NCBI GenBank assembly: GCA_948330435.1
Contig: CAOJBY010000003.1
Location: 129,164-193,163, forward strand
Direction of reading: 5' to 3'
Source of the DNA: an uncultured Lachnoclostridium sp.
GTDB lineage: Bacteria; Bacillota; Clostridia; Lachnospirales; Lachnospiraceae
Length of the DNA stretch: 64,000 bases
In this document: positions 1-8,566 of the stretch, one piece after another
Numbering within the stretch: position 1 is the stretch's first letter
How the letters are laid out: each line of letters opens with the position of its first letter
Translations under genes and position numbers: made by a program
Notes under the pieces: generated by a model
The model's database searches: none
What the model saw: only the letters and a program-made list of their open reading frames with translations
What the model was told of the DNA's origin: nothing

Positions 1-791
1 ATATCGGAAGCTGTATTCCCTTTATTTTCAGCCTGATCTTTGTGCTGTTCTCTGACACCATCGGTATCGGCATCAATGCTGCCATGACGATTGCATTTTT
101 GCTCAATGCGGCCTGGTGGCTTTTGGTGACGCTGCCTTTGCTGAAAGCTTATGAGCAGAAGCATTATGTGGAACGCTCTGCCCATCCGGTGCGGGACAGC
201 TTCACCCGCCTGGCCCATATTTTTTCGGAAATTCGTACAAAGCCTGCCATCTGGTATTTTCTGCTGGCGTTCTTCTTCTACATCGACGGGGTGTATACCA
301 TCATTGATATGGCGACCTCCTATGGAAAGGACGTGGGAATCAGTGACACCAACCTTTTGCTTGCTCTGCTTCTGACTCAGGTGGTGGCCTTTCCCTGCTC
401 CATCCTTTTTGGATATCTGTCCAAGCATGTGAAGAATACGGTGCTGATTCAGGCATCCATCATCGGTTATTTCGGCGTGGTGCTGTTTGCCCTGCAGCTT
501 GATAAGACCTGGGAGTTCTGGTTCCTTGCCGTGTGGGTGGCCGTGTTCCAGGGGGCCATTCAGTCTCTGTCACGCTCGTATTTTGCAAAGATTGTGCCGA
601 AAGAGAAAGCCACGGAGTATTTCGGATTCTTTGATATCTTCGGCAAGGGTGCGGCCTTTATGGGGACGCTTTTGATGGGAATCTCCACACAGCTTTTTAA
701 TACCTCCAGGGCGGGAGTATCGGTGTTGGCGGTGATGTTTGCCGTGGGCTTTGTCCTGTTTCGAATGGCGGTTTCGAAAGCGGATGCATAG
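1..791 (+). CDS. UMF1-type MFS transporter, C-terminal part
   Basis: The reading frame is open from base 3 with no start in the window, so the N-terminal half of the protein lies upstream. About 260 residues remain. They contain at least five hydrophobic segments, including AFFFYIDGVYTIIDMATSYG, and a late loop with EKATEYFGFFDIFGKGAAF. That pattern (an aromatic helix ending in TIIDM, then EYFGF-D-GKGAAF) is typical of the UMF1/Atg22-like branch of the major facilitator superfamily, whose substrates in bacteria are mostly unknown. It is an integral membrane protein. The gene stops 33 bp before the next protease gene. The family call is fairly sure; the substrate is not. Confidence 0.8.
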   Translation, partial: IGSCIPFIFSLIFVLFSDTIGIGINAAMTIAFLLNAAWWLLVTLPLLKAYEQKHYVERSAHPVRDSFTRLAHIFSEIRTKPAIWYFLLAFFFYIDGVYTIIDMATSYGKDVGISDTNLLLALLLTQVVAFPCSILFGYLSKHVKNTVLIQASIIGYFGVVLFALQLDKTWEFWFLAVWVAVFQGAIQSLSRSYFAKIVPKEKATEYFGFFDIFGKGAAFMGTLLMGISTQLFNTSRAGVSVLAVMFAVGFVLFRMAVSKADA

Positions 792-823
792 GATAATAGA
801 AAAGCAAAAGGAGCTGCTTTTCT

Positions 824-1753
824 ATGAATCGTGTACGGGAGCTTGTGGGAGCTTCGGCGGCTTACCGCCAGGGATATAGGGGGGCGGGCGTTGGGGTTGC
901 AGTATTGGATTCGGGCATAGACCCACAGCATCCGGATTTAAAAGGGAGGATCGTTTACTCCTACAATTATATTGGACGAAATCAGCATGGGACAGATGAC
1001 TGCGGTCATGGAACCCACATTTGCGGTATAATAGGGGGAACCGGAATGGCATCCGGTGGAAAGTACCAGGGACTTGCACCAGAATGCCATTTTGTGTCTT
1101 TAAAGGTATTGGACAGAATGGGAAACGGAAACAGCAGGGCCGTGGTGGAGGCACTTCACTGGCTGATGGATCACGGGAAAGAGTATGATGTGCGGATTAT
1201 CAATATTTCCATGGGAAGCACGGCACCCCGGTATACGGAAAAATCAGGGCTTTTGGAGGCCGTGGAGGAGGCCTGGGACGCAGGGTTTGTTATCTGTGCC
1301 GCTGCCGGGAACCAGGGCCCGGACCGGTCTACCATTACCGTGCCAGGCACCAGTCCCAGGATCATTACCGTGGGCAGTTCCGACGATAACCAGGTGGTCC
1401 GGGTGATGGGAAAACGCCGGGCCAATTATTCAGGAAGAGGGCCGACGGCCGCCTGTGTCTGTAAGCCAGACGTGGTGGCACCGGGGGCATATATTGTCTC
1501 TTGCAATGGGGCATGGCGAAAGCCGGGAGCTGCCGTTTATGCCACGAAGTCAGGAACCTCCATGGCAACGCCGGTGGTCTCGGGCAGCCTGGCATTATTG
1601 CTTTCCGCAAGGAGAGAGCTGACTAATAAGGAGGTAAAAATGCTATTGTCCACTTCCTGCCGGAATCTGGGGCTTCCCCGGAATCAGCAGGGGTGGGGGA
1701 TGATCTGCGTGCCCAGACTTTTGGGGCAGGGAACAGAGTTTTGCCGGGAATAA
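824..1753 (+). CDS. Subtilisin-like serine protease (S8), no signal peptide
   Basis: This 309-residue protein carries the full S8 catalytic triad: Asp29 in VAVLDSGID, His62 in HGTHICGIIGG and Ser246 in SGTSMATPVVSG. An oxyanion-hole Asn is likely in CAAAGNQGPD. The catalytic Asp lies only 29 residues from the start, and there is neither a signal peptide nor a propeptide. It therefore resembles the intracellular subtilisins of Firmicutes, which trim cytosolic proteins or act during sporulation. The start is supported by AAAGGAG about 12 bases upstream. A clear terminator follows at 1776-1811, so the gene is probably the last of its transcription unit. Its substrate cannot be read from the sequence. 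Confidence 0.9.
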   Translation: MNRVRELVGASAAYRQGYRGAGVGVAVLDSGIDPQHPDLKGRIVYSYNYIGRNQHGTDDCGHGTHICGIIGGTGMASGGKYQGLAPECHFVSLKVLDRMGNGNSRAVVEALHWLMDHGKEYDVRIINISMGSTAPRYTEKSGLLEAVEEAWDAGFVICAAAGNQGPDRSTITVPGTSPRIITVGSSDDNQVVRVMGKRRANYSGRGPTAACVCKPDVVAPGAYIVSCNGAWRKPGAAVYATKSGTSMATPVVSGSLALLLSARRELTNKEVKMLLSTSCRNLGLPRNQQGWGMICVPRLLGQGTEFCRE

Positions 1754-1775
1754 TTATAAATAGGGGGATGCTTAA

Positions 1776-1811
1776 GAAGAGGGTGTTGCGAAATAAGCGG
1801 CACTCTCTTTT
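1776..1811 (+). terminator. Rho-independent terminator
   Basis: An 11-bp stem with G-U pairs (1779-1789 with 1797-1807) and a 7-base loop is followed by TTTT. It lies 25 bp after the S8 protease stop codon. Confidence 0.7.
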
Positions 1812-2043
1812 GCTATTCCATTGACAAGATGTTTTTGATGATAAAAATAATAAGAATATTAAATTTAAGCTTATATCAAAGAAAATATTGCAATCTGCTT
1901 TCCTTGCGTATATCATGATATTATATTCTTTTGTACAAGGAGAGTATTATCCTCTTCGGACAAAGGAAATATGATTGACAGCAGGAGGACAGGGAAACGG
2001 GATAAAACGATAGTGGGGATGGATGAGAGAAAGGAGAAGTAAT

Positions 2044-2928
2044 ATGCAGCATGGCGTTTATTATGCTTATTGGGAAAGAGAGTGGGATGGTGACTACAAG
2101 TATTATATTCAAAAAGCGGCAAAGTTAGGCTTTGACATTCTAGAGATTGCTGCGGGCCCGATACCAGATTACACGGAGGAAGAGCTACACGATTTGAGAG
2201 CCTGTGCCGAGGAGAATGGAATTCGCCTTACGGTGGGATATGGTCCGGCACCGGAGAACAATATTGCTTCCGCAGATCCGAACGTGCGGGAGCATGCATT
2301 GGAATTCTACAAGGACTTATTTGGGAGGATGGAAAAGCTCAATGCCACATTAATTGGCGGTGCCATTTATTCCTGCTGGCCCATTGATTACAGCAAGCCT
2401 GTGGACAAAAAGGGCGACTGGGAGAGAGGAATCGAGGGAATGGCAAAACTGGGCAGGATTGGCCTTGATTACGGAATCGAGACCATCGGTCTGGAAGTGC
2501 TGAACCGCTTTGAAAATCATGTGCTGAATACCTCAAAAGAGGGAACGGAATTTGTTCAGTCTGTTCGCCAATTGGAGCCGAAAGCCGTAAACGTAAAGGT
2601 GATGCTGGACACATTCCATATGAACATTGAGGAACAGAGCATTGGAAATGCAATCCGGACGGCAGGCAGTCTTCTGGGACATTTCCACACGGGAGAGTGC
2701 AACCGCATGGTTCCGGGCCAGGGCAGGACTCCCTGGAGAGAGATTCACGATACCCTGGAGGACATCCATTACAACGGGACGGTGGTTATGGAGCCTTTTG
2801 TGATTCCTGGAGGAACCGTTGGAAAGGATATTAAAATCTGGCGGAACATGGTGGAGGATACCAGTGAGGAAGCCCTGGATCGGGATATCGAGGAAGCTTT
2901 GAGATTTCAGCGATATATGCTGGGATAA
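2044..2928 (+). CDS. D-psicose (D-allulose) 3-epimerase
   Basis: This 294-residue TIM-barrel protein of the xylose-isomerase-like superfamily begins MQHGVYYAYWEREW. It resembles, as I recall them, the Clostridium cellulolyticum and Dorea ketose 3-epimerases along its whole length. Metal ligands expected for the family are present: Glu151 (GLEVLNRF), Asp189 (MLDTFHMN), His215 (GHFHTGE) and Glu250 (VMEPFV); the substrate-contacting Arg221 is in ECNRMVPG. It should interconvert D-fructose and D-psicose, possibly also tagatose and sorbose. The start at 2044 is chosen over an in-frame codon at 2023 because AAAGGAG lies just upstream and homologues begin MKHG or MQHG. It stands alone between two terminators, with no sugar transporter or kinase beside it. 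Confidence 0.92.
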   Translation: MQHGVYYAYWEREWDGDYKYYIQKAAKLGFDILEIAAGPIPDYTEEELHDLRACAEENGIRLTVGYGPAPENNIASADPNVREHALEFYKDLFGRMEKLNATLIGGAIYSCWPIDYSKPVDKKGDWERGIEGMAKLGRIGLDYGIETIGLEVLNRFENHVLNTSKEGTEFVQSVRQLEPKAVNVKVMLDTFHMNIEEQSIGNAIRTAGSLLGHFHTGECNRMVPGQGRTPWREIHDTLEDIHYNGTVVMEPFVIPGGTVGKDIKIWRNMVEDTSEEALDRDIEEALRFQRYMLG

Positions 2929-2952
2929 GAATTATAAATAAGGGAATGTTTA

Positions 2953-2982
2953 AGAAAGCAGGGGGGATACCCCTGCTTTTTC
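2953..2982 (+). terminator. Rho-independent terminator
   Basis: A perfect 10-bp stem (2955-2964 with 2970-2979) and a 5-base loop are followed by a T run, 25 bp after the epimerase stop. Confidence 0.85.
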
Positions 2983-2992
2983 TAAATTCTTA

Positions 2993-3021
2993 TATACAAA
3001 CATATGTTCTGATGATATAAT
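2993..3021 (+). promoter_or_regulatory. SOS (LexA) box within a promoter
   Basis: CAAACATATGTTCT at 2997-3010 matches the Gram-positive LexA operator CGAACATATGTTCG at 12 of 14 positions, including the AACATATGTT core. It lies between a weak -35 (TATACA, 2993-2998) and a perfect -10 (TATAAT, 3016-3021) spaced by 17 bp, where a bound repressor would block transcription. The next gene is a Y-family DNA polymerase, a typical SOS target. Sequence match and context agree. Confidence 0.8.
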
Positions 3022-3141
3022 TATATTTAAATGAGGGATACTAAAACTAAAGTATGAAAAGCAGGAACCTTTGGAATTAATCTATAAATGGAATTTAGCC
3101 GTTCCTTTAAGTTAAAAAAGCAGAACGGGGGTGTCTTAAAG

Positions 3142-4407
3142 GTGGAGAATAAAGTATATCTGTGTATCGATCTCAAGTCTTTCTACGCTTCCGTGGAATG
3201 TGTAGAACGGGGTCTTGATCCTCTGACAACCAATCTTGCCGTAGCCGATCCGGAAAGAACCGAGAAAACCATCTGTTTGGCCATCTCCCCATCCATGAAA
3301 GCCCTGGGAATCCGGAACAGGTGCAGGGTATTCGAGATTCCGGGGAACGTAGAATATATCATGGCCCCGCCCCGGATGAAGCTGTACATGGAATATTCCG
3401 TGGAGATTTATGGGATCTATTTAAATTATATCGCAAAAGAAGATATCCATGTCTACTCCATTGACGAGGCGTTTTTTGACGTTACCCATTATCTTTCCCT
3501 CTATCATCTTTCTGCGGAAGAGCTTGCGGTGAAGATCATGGAGGACGTATTGCAGACCACCGGCATTACGGCAACCACGGGAATCGGCACCAATCTGTAT
3601 CTGGCAAAAGTTGCTCTGGACATTACGGCAAAGCATACAGAGAATCACATCGGGTATCTTGACGAGGAACTGTATCAAAAGACTCTGTGGAATCACAGGC
3701 CGCTTACGGACTTCTGGCGGATAGGCTCCGGAACCGTAAGACGTCTTAACAACGCAGGGATTCAGACTATGGGAGATATCGCTCATACGGATGAAGATTT
3801 CCTGTATCGGATGTTTGGCATAGATGCGGAGCTTCTGATAGACCATGCATGGGGAAGAGAAAGTACCACGATGGAGGATATCAAAGCCTACAAGCCGCAA
3901 AACAGTTCTCTTTCCAGCGGGCAGGTATTGGCAAGGGACTATTCCTTTGAAGAATGCCGGCTGATTGTAAAGGAAATGACAGACGAGCTCTGTCTCAACA
4001 TGGCGGAGAAGAGGGTAGTCACACAATCTGTTTCCCTCATGATTGGATATTCTAATGCCCTGCATATAAAGCACTCAACAGGAACTGCTTCCATGACGGT
4101 GACAACCAATGTCTACAGCGTGATCATTCCCTATGTTCTGGCCCTGTATGAGCGGATTGCAAAGAAAGACAAGCCTATCCGCAGGTTATGTGTAAGCTGT
4201 AACAGCCTGGCGGAAGAGGGCTATGAGCAGTACAATCTTTTTACGGACCATGAAGCTGTGGAGCGTGACCGAAAATTACAAAAGGCTGCATTGGAGATTA
4301 AGAAAAAATATGGGAAAAATGCCCTTGTTCGGGGAATGGATCTGCAGGAGGCAGGAACTACCCTGGAACGGAACCGGCAGATAGGAGGACACAAAAGTGG
4401 GGAATAA
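3142..4407 (+). CDS. Y-family translesion DNA polymerase (UvrX/YqjW-like)
   Basis: This protein of about 421 residues is a UmuC-type polymerase. The catalytic acidic residues are in CIDLKSFYASVE near the N terminus and in YSIDEAFFDVT. A thumb/HhH region (WRIGSGTVRRLNNAGI) and a C-terminal little-finger domain follow. It should copy past damaged bases during the SOS response, which fits the LexA box 130 bp upstream. The start is uncertain: an ATG at 3088 has no ribosome binding site, while a GTG at 3142 has GGGGG about 10 bases upstream and begins VENKVYLCIDLKSF, close to the usual family start. It overlaps the next gene by 11 bp. Confidence 0.9.
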   Translation: MENKVYLCIDLKSFYASVECVERGLDPLTTNLAVADPERTEKTICLAISPSMKALGIRNRCRVFEIPGNVEYIMAPPRMKLYMEYSVEIYGIYLNYIAKEDIHVYSIDEAFFDVTHYLSLYHLSAEELAVKIMEDVLQTTGITATTGIGTNLYLAKVALDITAKHTENHIGYLDEELYQKTLWNHRPLTDFWRIGSGTVRRLNNAGIQTMGDIAHTDEDFLYRMFGIDAELLIDHAWGRESTTMEDIKAYKPQNSSLSSGQVLARDYSFEECRLIVKEMTDELCLNMAEKRVVTQSVSLMIGYSNALHIKHSTGTASMTVTTNVYSVIIPYVLALYERIAKKDKPIRRLCVSCNSLAEEGYEQYNLFTDHEAVERDRKLQKAALEIKKKYGKNALVRGMDLQEAGTTLERNRQIGGHKSGE

Positions 4408-4741
4408 GGTACATCCCAAAATGGACAGGGAAAATCGTGCCAAGCAGTTCATGCCCTTTGACGCTTTAAAGGGATTCCGGGAAGCATTGGCAGAAAAAGA
4501 AAGAGAGATTACCGAAAAAAGAGAGCTGTCAGAGGAACGAAAGGCAGAGCTTGACCTTAGACTGCATGCGATCCAAAAAGGCGACAGGATTACGGCGGAA
4601 TACTTTCGGGATGGAGCCTATGTGACGCAGACAGGTTATGTGACAAAGATAGACAAAATGTGCAGAGTATTAAATCTGGAAGAGCAGGAGGTTCCTTTTG
4701 ATGCACTATCCGATCTGCGGGGGGATTTCCAATCTTATTGA
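4397..4741 (+). CDS. YolD-like protein
   Basis: This 114-residue protein has the YolD-like signature RAKQFMPFDALKGFREAL near the N terminus and a small C-terminal beta domain (GDRITAEYFRDGAYVTQTG). YolD-like proteins are found beside UvrX/YqjW-type Y-family polymerases in Firmicutes and are thought to act with them, though their biochemistry is unclear. Its GTG start has AGGAGG 9 bases upstream and sits inside the 3' end of the polymerase gene, so the two are probably translated from one SOS-induced transcript. Confidence 0.8.
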   Translation: MGNKVHPKMDRENRAKQFMPFDALKGFREALAEKEREITEKRELSEERKAELDLRLHAIQKGDRITAEYFRDGAYVTQTGYVTKIDKMCRVLNLEEQEVPFDALSDLRGDFQSY

Positions 4742-4865
4742 ACATTCGCAGTTTAACATGCGATTTAATCCATGTCATAAGACAACTGCCCTTTTGAATA
4801 AAGTAAAAGAAATAAGATGAGACCACTGTCTGTATCTTGCAGACTATGGCGAAACGGGGCATATA

Positions 4866-6536
4866 ATGGCAGAAAATTGCAGAGAAAAAATTATGTCGGA
4901 CGATTATGTGGACTTTATCTGGAAGTCTGATTACAATGTGAGAGAGCTGGAGCGTCTGTACCCCCAGTTTTGCGTGCAGATTCTCAATGATTTTTACGCT
5001 GTTTTTTATGTGGAGTCACGGATTCTGGAGCAGAACCGGCTTCCCTACAGCTATGAGGTATTTCCCATTCTCTACACGCTTCTGGAGAATGAAAATCTGG
5101 AGAAAAGCGGCATTATGCAGCTTTTGGAGCATTCGGTGCTGCAGCTTCGGGGGGAGGGCGTGATTGTGGGTGTGATTGATACGGGAATCGATTACACCAA
5201 CGACTGCTTCAAAAAAATGGACGGCACCACCCGGATTCTGGAGATCTGGGATCAGGCGGATCAGAGTGGCCGTCTTCCGGAGGGAATCGGTTACGGAAGC
5301 GTTTATAGTCAGGCAGAAATCAACCAGGCGTTGGCAAGTGACGATCCATTTTCCGTGGTGCCAACCAGGGATGAATCGGGACACGGCACACAGGTTGCCA
5401 GCATTGCGGCTGGAAGCGTAGACGACAGCCGGGGCTGGACGGGGGCGGCTCCCATGGCAGATCTGGCCGTGGTCAAGCTAAAGCCTGCCAAAAAGCGTCT
5501 GATGCGGTACTACATGGTCCGTCCGGATGCTGAAGCTTATCAGGAAAATGACATTATGATGGGTGTCCGCTACTTAAACGAGCTGGCCTTTCGGGAAAAA
5601 AAGCCATTGGTTCTTTGTATTGCCCTCGGCAGTAACCGTGGCGGCCACGAGGGAACGACACCTCTTTCCGCCACCCTCAATGCGGTGGGAGCACGATCCG
5701 GACGCTGTGTAGTGATTGCCGGAGGAAATGAAGCCAACCAGGGACATCATTTTTACGGAAATCTCAAAGACGGCCGTCCCTATGAAGAGGTGGAGCTTCG
5801 TGTTGCGGAGGGAGAATACGGGCTTGCCATGGAGCTTTGGAGCAGTACGCCGGATCTTCTGGCCATCTCCATGATTTCACCGTCGGGAGAAGAGATTCCC
5901 CGGGTAAGCTCAAGCCTGGTAGGGCAGCAGTATAACTTTATTTTTGAGCGGACCGTAGTGTATATTGATTTCCAGGCTCTTGATCCCAACAGCGGAGAAG
6001 AACTGATCCTGATTCGCATGTACGCACCCTCGCCGGGGGTATGGAGACTGAGAGTGTACGGAACGAGCATCATTCACGGTATTTACAACATCTGGCTTCC
6101 GGTAAAGGGATTTATATCAGAGGGGACTGTTTTCCCCAATTCCAATCCGGACATTACCCTTACTTCTCCGGCCAATGCGGAGACACCGATTGCAGTGGCC
6201 GGCTATCAGATCCAGAATGACAGCATCTACATAGCGTCCAGCCGGGGCTACACCCGGAGAGGGCGTATCAAGCCGGATATTGCGGCTCCCGGTGTGGAGG
6301 TGTGCGGCTTTGAGCCGGGAAACCGGATTGCCTGCCTGACGGGAACCAGTGCAGCGGCAGCCATAGCGGCAGGGGCGGCGGCTCTGCTCCTGGAATGGGG
6401 GATTGTGCGGAATAACCGCCCGTCTATGGGGACCTTTGAGATCAAGCAGTTAATGATCCGGGGGGCCAGACGGGATCCCAGGGACCTTTATCCTAACCGA
6501 TCCTGGGGGTCATATGCTATTATTGTGCTAAGTTAG
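4866..6536 (+). CDS. Large subtilisin-like protease (S8, Csp-like)
   Basis: This 556-residue S8 peptidase has an intact triad: Asp105 in VGVIDTGIDY, His173 in SGHGTQVASIAAG and Ser495 in LTGTSAAAAIAAG. The serine motif GTSAAAA replaces the usual GTSMATP. A beta-rich insertion of roughly 200 residues lies between the His and Ser blocks. About 100 residues precede the catalytic domain and there is no signal peptide. This layout resembles the clostridial CspA/B/C germination-protease family and its many Lachnospiraceae paralogues. It could process a spore or cytosolic protein; nothing nearby shows a germination role. The ATG at 4866 has only a weak GGGG upstream, and an ATG at 4893 is possible. 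Confidence 0.88.
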   Translation: MAENCREKIMSDDYVDFIWKSDYNVRELERLYPQFCVQILNDFYAVFYVESRILEQNRLPYSYEVFPILYTLLENENLEKSGIMQLLEHSVLQLRGEGVIVGVIDTGIDYTNDCFKKMDGTTRILEIWDQADQSGRLPEGIGYGSVYSQAEINQALASDDPFSVVPTRDESGHGTQVASIAAGSVDDSRGWTGAAPMADLAVVKLKPAKKRLMRYYMVRPDAEAYQENDIMMGVRYLNELAFREKKPLVLCIALGSNRGGHEGTTPLSATLNAVGARSGRCVVIAGGNEANQGHHFYGNLKDGRPYEEVELRVAEGEYGLAMELWSSTPDLLAISMISPSGEEIPRVSSSLVGQQYNFIFERTVVYIDFQALDPNSGEELILIRMYAPSPGVWRLRVYGTSIIHGIYNIWLPVKGFISEGTVFPNSNPDITLTSPANAETPIAVAGYQIQNDSIYIASSRGYTRRGRIKPDIAAPGVEVCGFEPGNRIACLTGTSAAAAIAAGAAALLLEWGIVRNNRPSMGTFEIKQLMIRGARRDPRDLYPNRSWGSYAIIVLS

Positions 6537-6741
6537 TAAGAAGCCAGTAAAATCAAGGGTTTCTGCTGATTTAGTCCTAAGTAAAAATGGCTGTGAAAAC
6601 AGCAAAAAATGATCGAAACGGGCCTGTTTTGAATCGTGAAGCCGGAAATGAAGCAAACTTGGCACTAAATAACCATTAAGGAATGCGGTGCATTCCAAAG
6701 TATGGGAAATTTGGAGGGAGGATAGGGAAATCAATAATTGT
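6537..6741. other. Intergenic stretch at the left edge of the mobile element
   Basis: No gene is seen here. It holds a short hairpin (GCTGT-GAAA-ACAGC, 6590-6603), another (GGAATGC-GGT-GCATTCC, 6680-6696), and TTTAGTCCT at about 6570 that recurs in the arm of the terminator at 6742-6810. The left end of the integrated element is expected near here, but no attachment core could be defined because no second copy is visible in the window. Confidence 0.4.
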
Positions 6742-6810
6742 AAGCAGGACTAAATTAGCTTTTTGTGGACAAGTGTCGCATTACCACAGCTAGTTTAGTC
6801 CTGCTTTTTT
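6742..6810 (+). terminator. Long-stem terminator before the partition genes
   Basis: Nineteen-base arms (6742-6760 and 6788-6806) pair with a single mismatch, and the stem can be extended by GTGG/CCAC inside the loop. A T run ends at 6810. It would isolate the downstream operon from chromosomal transcription. Confidence 0.75.
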
Positions 6811-6847
6811 ATTAGAAATACCATAAAAAGAGATGGAGGAGAACAGA

Positions 6848-7777
6848 GTGAATAAACATATCGAGGTTATTGGAATTGATCACGGCTGGTCTGGGATGAA
6901 GACGGTCAGCCAGGCGTTCACCACAGGAGTAAAGGAAATCACAACAGAGCCGGCATTTTATGAGGATGTGGTGGAGTTTCAGGGGGCCTACTACAAGGTG
7001 GGCGGCAAGCGGTTGGAAGTAAGGGAGTTAAAGGTGGAAAATGACAACTTCTATATCCTTACCCTGGCGACTGTCGCAAAGGAGTTGAACCGGAGGGGAA
7101 TGAGAAATGCAAATGTTCTTTTATCCGTGGGCCTGCCCCTCACACGCTTCGGAGCAGAAAAGCAGGACTTCATCAGCTATCTGGCAAGAGATAAGGAGGT
7201 TGCTTTCCGGTTTGAAAAGGAGCAGTATCAAATGAAAATTGCAAGGGTATCCGTATTTCCCCAATGCTATGCGGCGGTAGCGGACAGGCTTAAGGCACTT
7301 CCGAAGCGAGTGGTGGTTGTGGATATCGGGAGTTGGACCATAGACATCATGCCTATTGAAAATTCAGCTCCCAATGAAGCGGAGTGCATCACCATTAAGC
7401 AGGGTTTGATTAAGTGCATGAGAACCATGAATGAGCAGTGCGTCCGTCAGCTTGGCAATGAGATTGAGGAAGAGGACATCCAGGAGGTCATAAGAACCGG
7501 AAAGGGGAGCCTGCCGCAGAAGTACCTGGAGATTGTGAAAGACTGTCTGAGGGAGTACGCAGAGAAAGTCTATTATACACTGATGGAGCATGGCTATAAT
7601 CTTGACATTGCCGAGATCGTGTTCGTGGGCGGTGGGGCCAGGGTGATGAAAAGCTTTGGGAGCCACAGAGGGAGCAACATTCAATATATCGAGGATGTAA
7701 AGGCGAACGCAAAGGGCTATGAGTATCTTGGCAGGATGTATCTTTCCACCCATAAAAAAGAGTTGGGAATGGGGTGA
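6848..7777 (+). CDS. parM: ParM/StbA-like actin ATPase, plasmid-type partition
   Basis: This actin-fold protein of about 309 residues has the ATPase signatures in order: phosphate 1 (IGIDHGWSGMKT) near the N terminus, phosphate 2 (VVVDIGSWTIDI) near residue 160, and the adenosine motif (IVFVGGGARVMKSF) near residue 262. Actin-like ParM proteins polymerise to separate plasmid copies and here would stabilise an excised, replicating element. An ATG at 6833 overlaps GGAGGAG (6834-6840); the GTG at 6848, seven bases after that sequence, is the likelier start. The next gene overlaps by four bases (GTGA), as expected for a parMR operon. Confidence 0.82.
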   Translation: MNKHIEVIGIDHGWSGMKTVSQAFTTGVKEITTEPAFYEDVVEFQGAYYKVGGKRLEVRELKVENDNFYILTLATVAKELNRRGMRNANVLLSVGLPLTRFGAEKQDFISYLARDKEVAFRFEKEQYQMKIARVSVFPQCYAAVADRLKALPKRVVVVDIGSWTIDIMPIENSAPNEAECITIKQGLIKCMRTMNEQCVRQLGNEIEEEDIQEVIRTGKGSLPQKYLEIVKDCLREYAEKVYYTLMEHGYNLDIAEIVFVGGGARVMKSFGSHRGSNIQYIEDVKANAKGYEYLGRMYLSTHKKELGMG

Positions 7778-8199
7778 GGAAAATCGCAAAGGGGAACATT
7801 GTCTATCACAATCTGCGGATGAATCTGGACAACGAACAGCATAGACGGGTGCATCTGGTTCTGTCAAAGCTGAATATCGAGATTCATAAATCGGTCAACC
7901 AGTTTCTCATTGATGCAGCGGATTTTTATATCCGGAGCTTTCAGGAGGATCGGCTCCTTAAAGAGAACGAAAAGGAGACAAAGTATATTTCCAGGCAGGA
8001 ATTGGAGACCGTCCGCAGGGAGTTGAGGGAAGAAGTGAAGAATGAGATCATCGTATTGCTTGGGACGGCGTTGACGAAAGGAACGGGAAGATTTCAGGGA
8101 ACCGAGGACGAGCAGGGATCAGGCACTTACGGGGGCTTTGAAGAGGAAGAAAAAGAGGACAATCCGGTGGTAGAAAGCCTGGCGGATGGTTGGGGATAG
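7774..8199 (+). CDS. ParR-like DNA-binding partner
   Basis: This 141-residue protein has an N-terminal segment (NLRMNLDNEQHRRVHLVLSK) consistent with a ribbon-helix-helix fold: a beta strand, then two helices. A charged helix follows and then an acidic, Gly-rich tail. ParR proteins bind centromere repeats and cap ParM filaments. The assignment rests on this fold, the size, and the four-base overlap with the actin-like gene. The GTG start has no separate strong ribosome binding site, so translation is probably coupled. The stop codon TAG is part of the first stem of the structured RNA that follows. Confidence 0.65.
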   Translation: MRKIAKGNIVYHNLRMNLDNEQHRRVHLVLSKLNIEIHKSVNQFLIDAADFYIRSFQEDRLLKENEKETKYISRQELETVRRELREEVKNEIIVLLGTALTKGTGRFQGTEDEQGSGTYGGFEEEEKEDNPVVESLADGWG

Positions 8200-8363
8200 T
8201 CCAGCTAAGAAATGTTAAGTGTTTCCCTGAAATATTTTCTGCTGGACGGTAAAGTCACAAAGACGCACGAGAGGAACTTTCATGAGTGCCCTTTCGAATG
8301 GAAGTTCCTCTCATTACAGGTGCGTTGAAGTGACTTTACCCTTTAGTACTGTTGCGTAGCAAC
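8199..8363 (+). ncRNA. Conserved structured leader RNA, copy A
   Basis: About 165 bases fold into nested and consecutive stems: GTCCAGC/GCTGGAC (8199-8205, 8241-8247), GGTAAAGTCAC/GTGACTTTACC (8248-8258, 8330-8340), CGCAC/GTGCG, a 15-bp stem GAGAGGAACTTTCAT with its partner ending in TCCTCTC, and a terminal GTTGC-GTA-GCAAC hairpin (8351-8363). A second copy at 32738-32900 differs mainly where both sides of a stem change together. It ends 10 bases before the ribosome binding site of the small membrane protein gene. I do not recognise it as a named RNA family. It may be a cis-acting regulator or a stable small RNA. Confidence 0.75.
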
Positions 8364-8386
8364 TTAAAATAGTAGGAGGAAAGCAA

Positions 8387-8566
8387 ATGGTAGGAATGGT
8401 TTTGCGGAAAACGGGTGTTTTTCTTTTAAACGTATTGAAATGGGGATTGCTTATATTGTTATGGGTGCTAAAGCTGACGCTTGGAATGGCAAAGCTGTTT
8501 CTGCTACTGTTTGCCCTGGTGGTCAGAATGGTGCTAGTAGTCTGTACCGGAAATCCTTGTGCATAG
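8387..8566 (+). CDS. Small hydrophobic membrane protein, 59 residues
   Basis: The ORF starts at an ATG with AGGAGGA upstream (8374-8380) and encodes a nearly wholly hydrophobic peptide with two possible membrane segments (VFLLNVLKWGLLILLWVLKL and LFLLLFALVVRMVLVV), ending CTGNPCA. It lies directly behind structured RNA copy A. The last 31 bases form the left arm of a long inverted repeat, so the end of the coding sequence and the hairpin are the same DNA. Its function is not recognised. A coding role is supported by the start signal and the continuous hydrophobic pattern. Confidence 0.65.
   Translation: MVGMVLRKTGVFLLNVLKWGLLILLWVLKLTLGMAKLFLLLFALVVRMVLVVCTGNPCA

Noticed and set aside
8199..8363. 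Cyclic-di-GMP riboswitch
   Set aside because: GACGCA near the core recalls the class I riboswitch, but the conserved receptor and second hairpin sequences are missing and the stem order differs.
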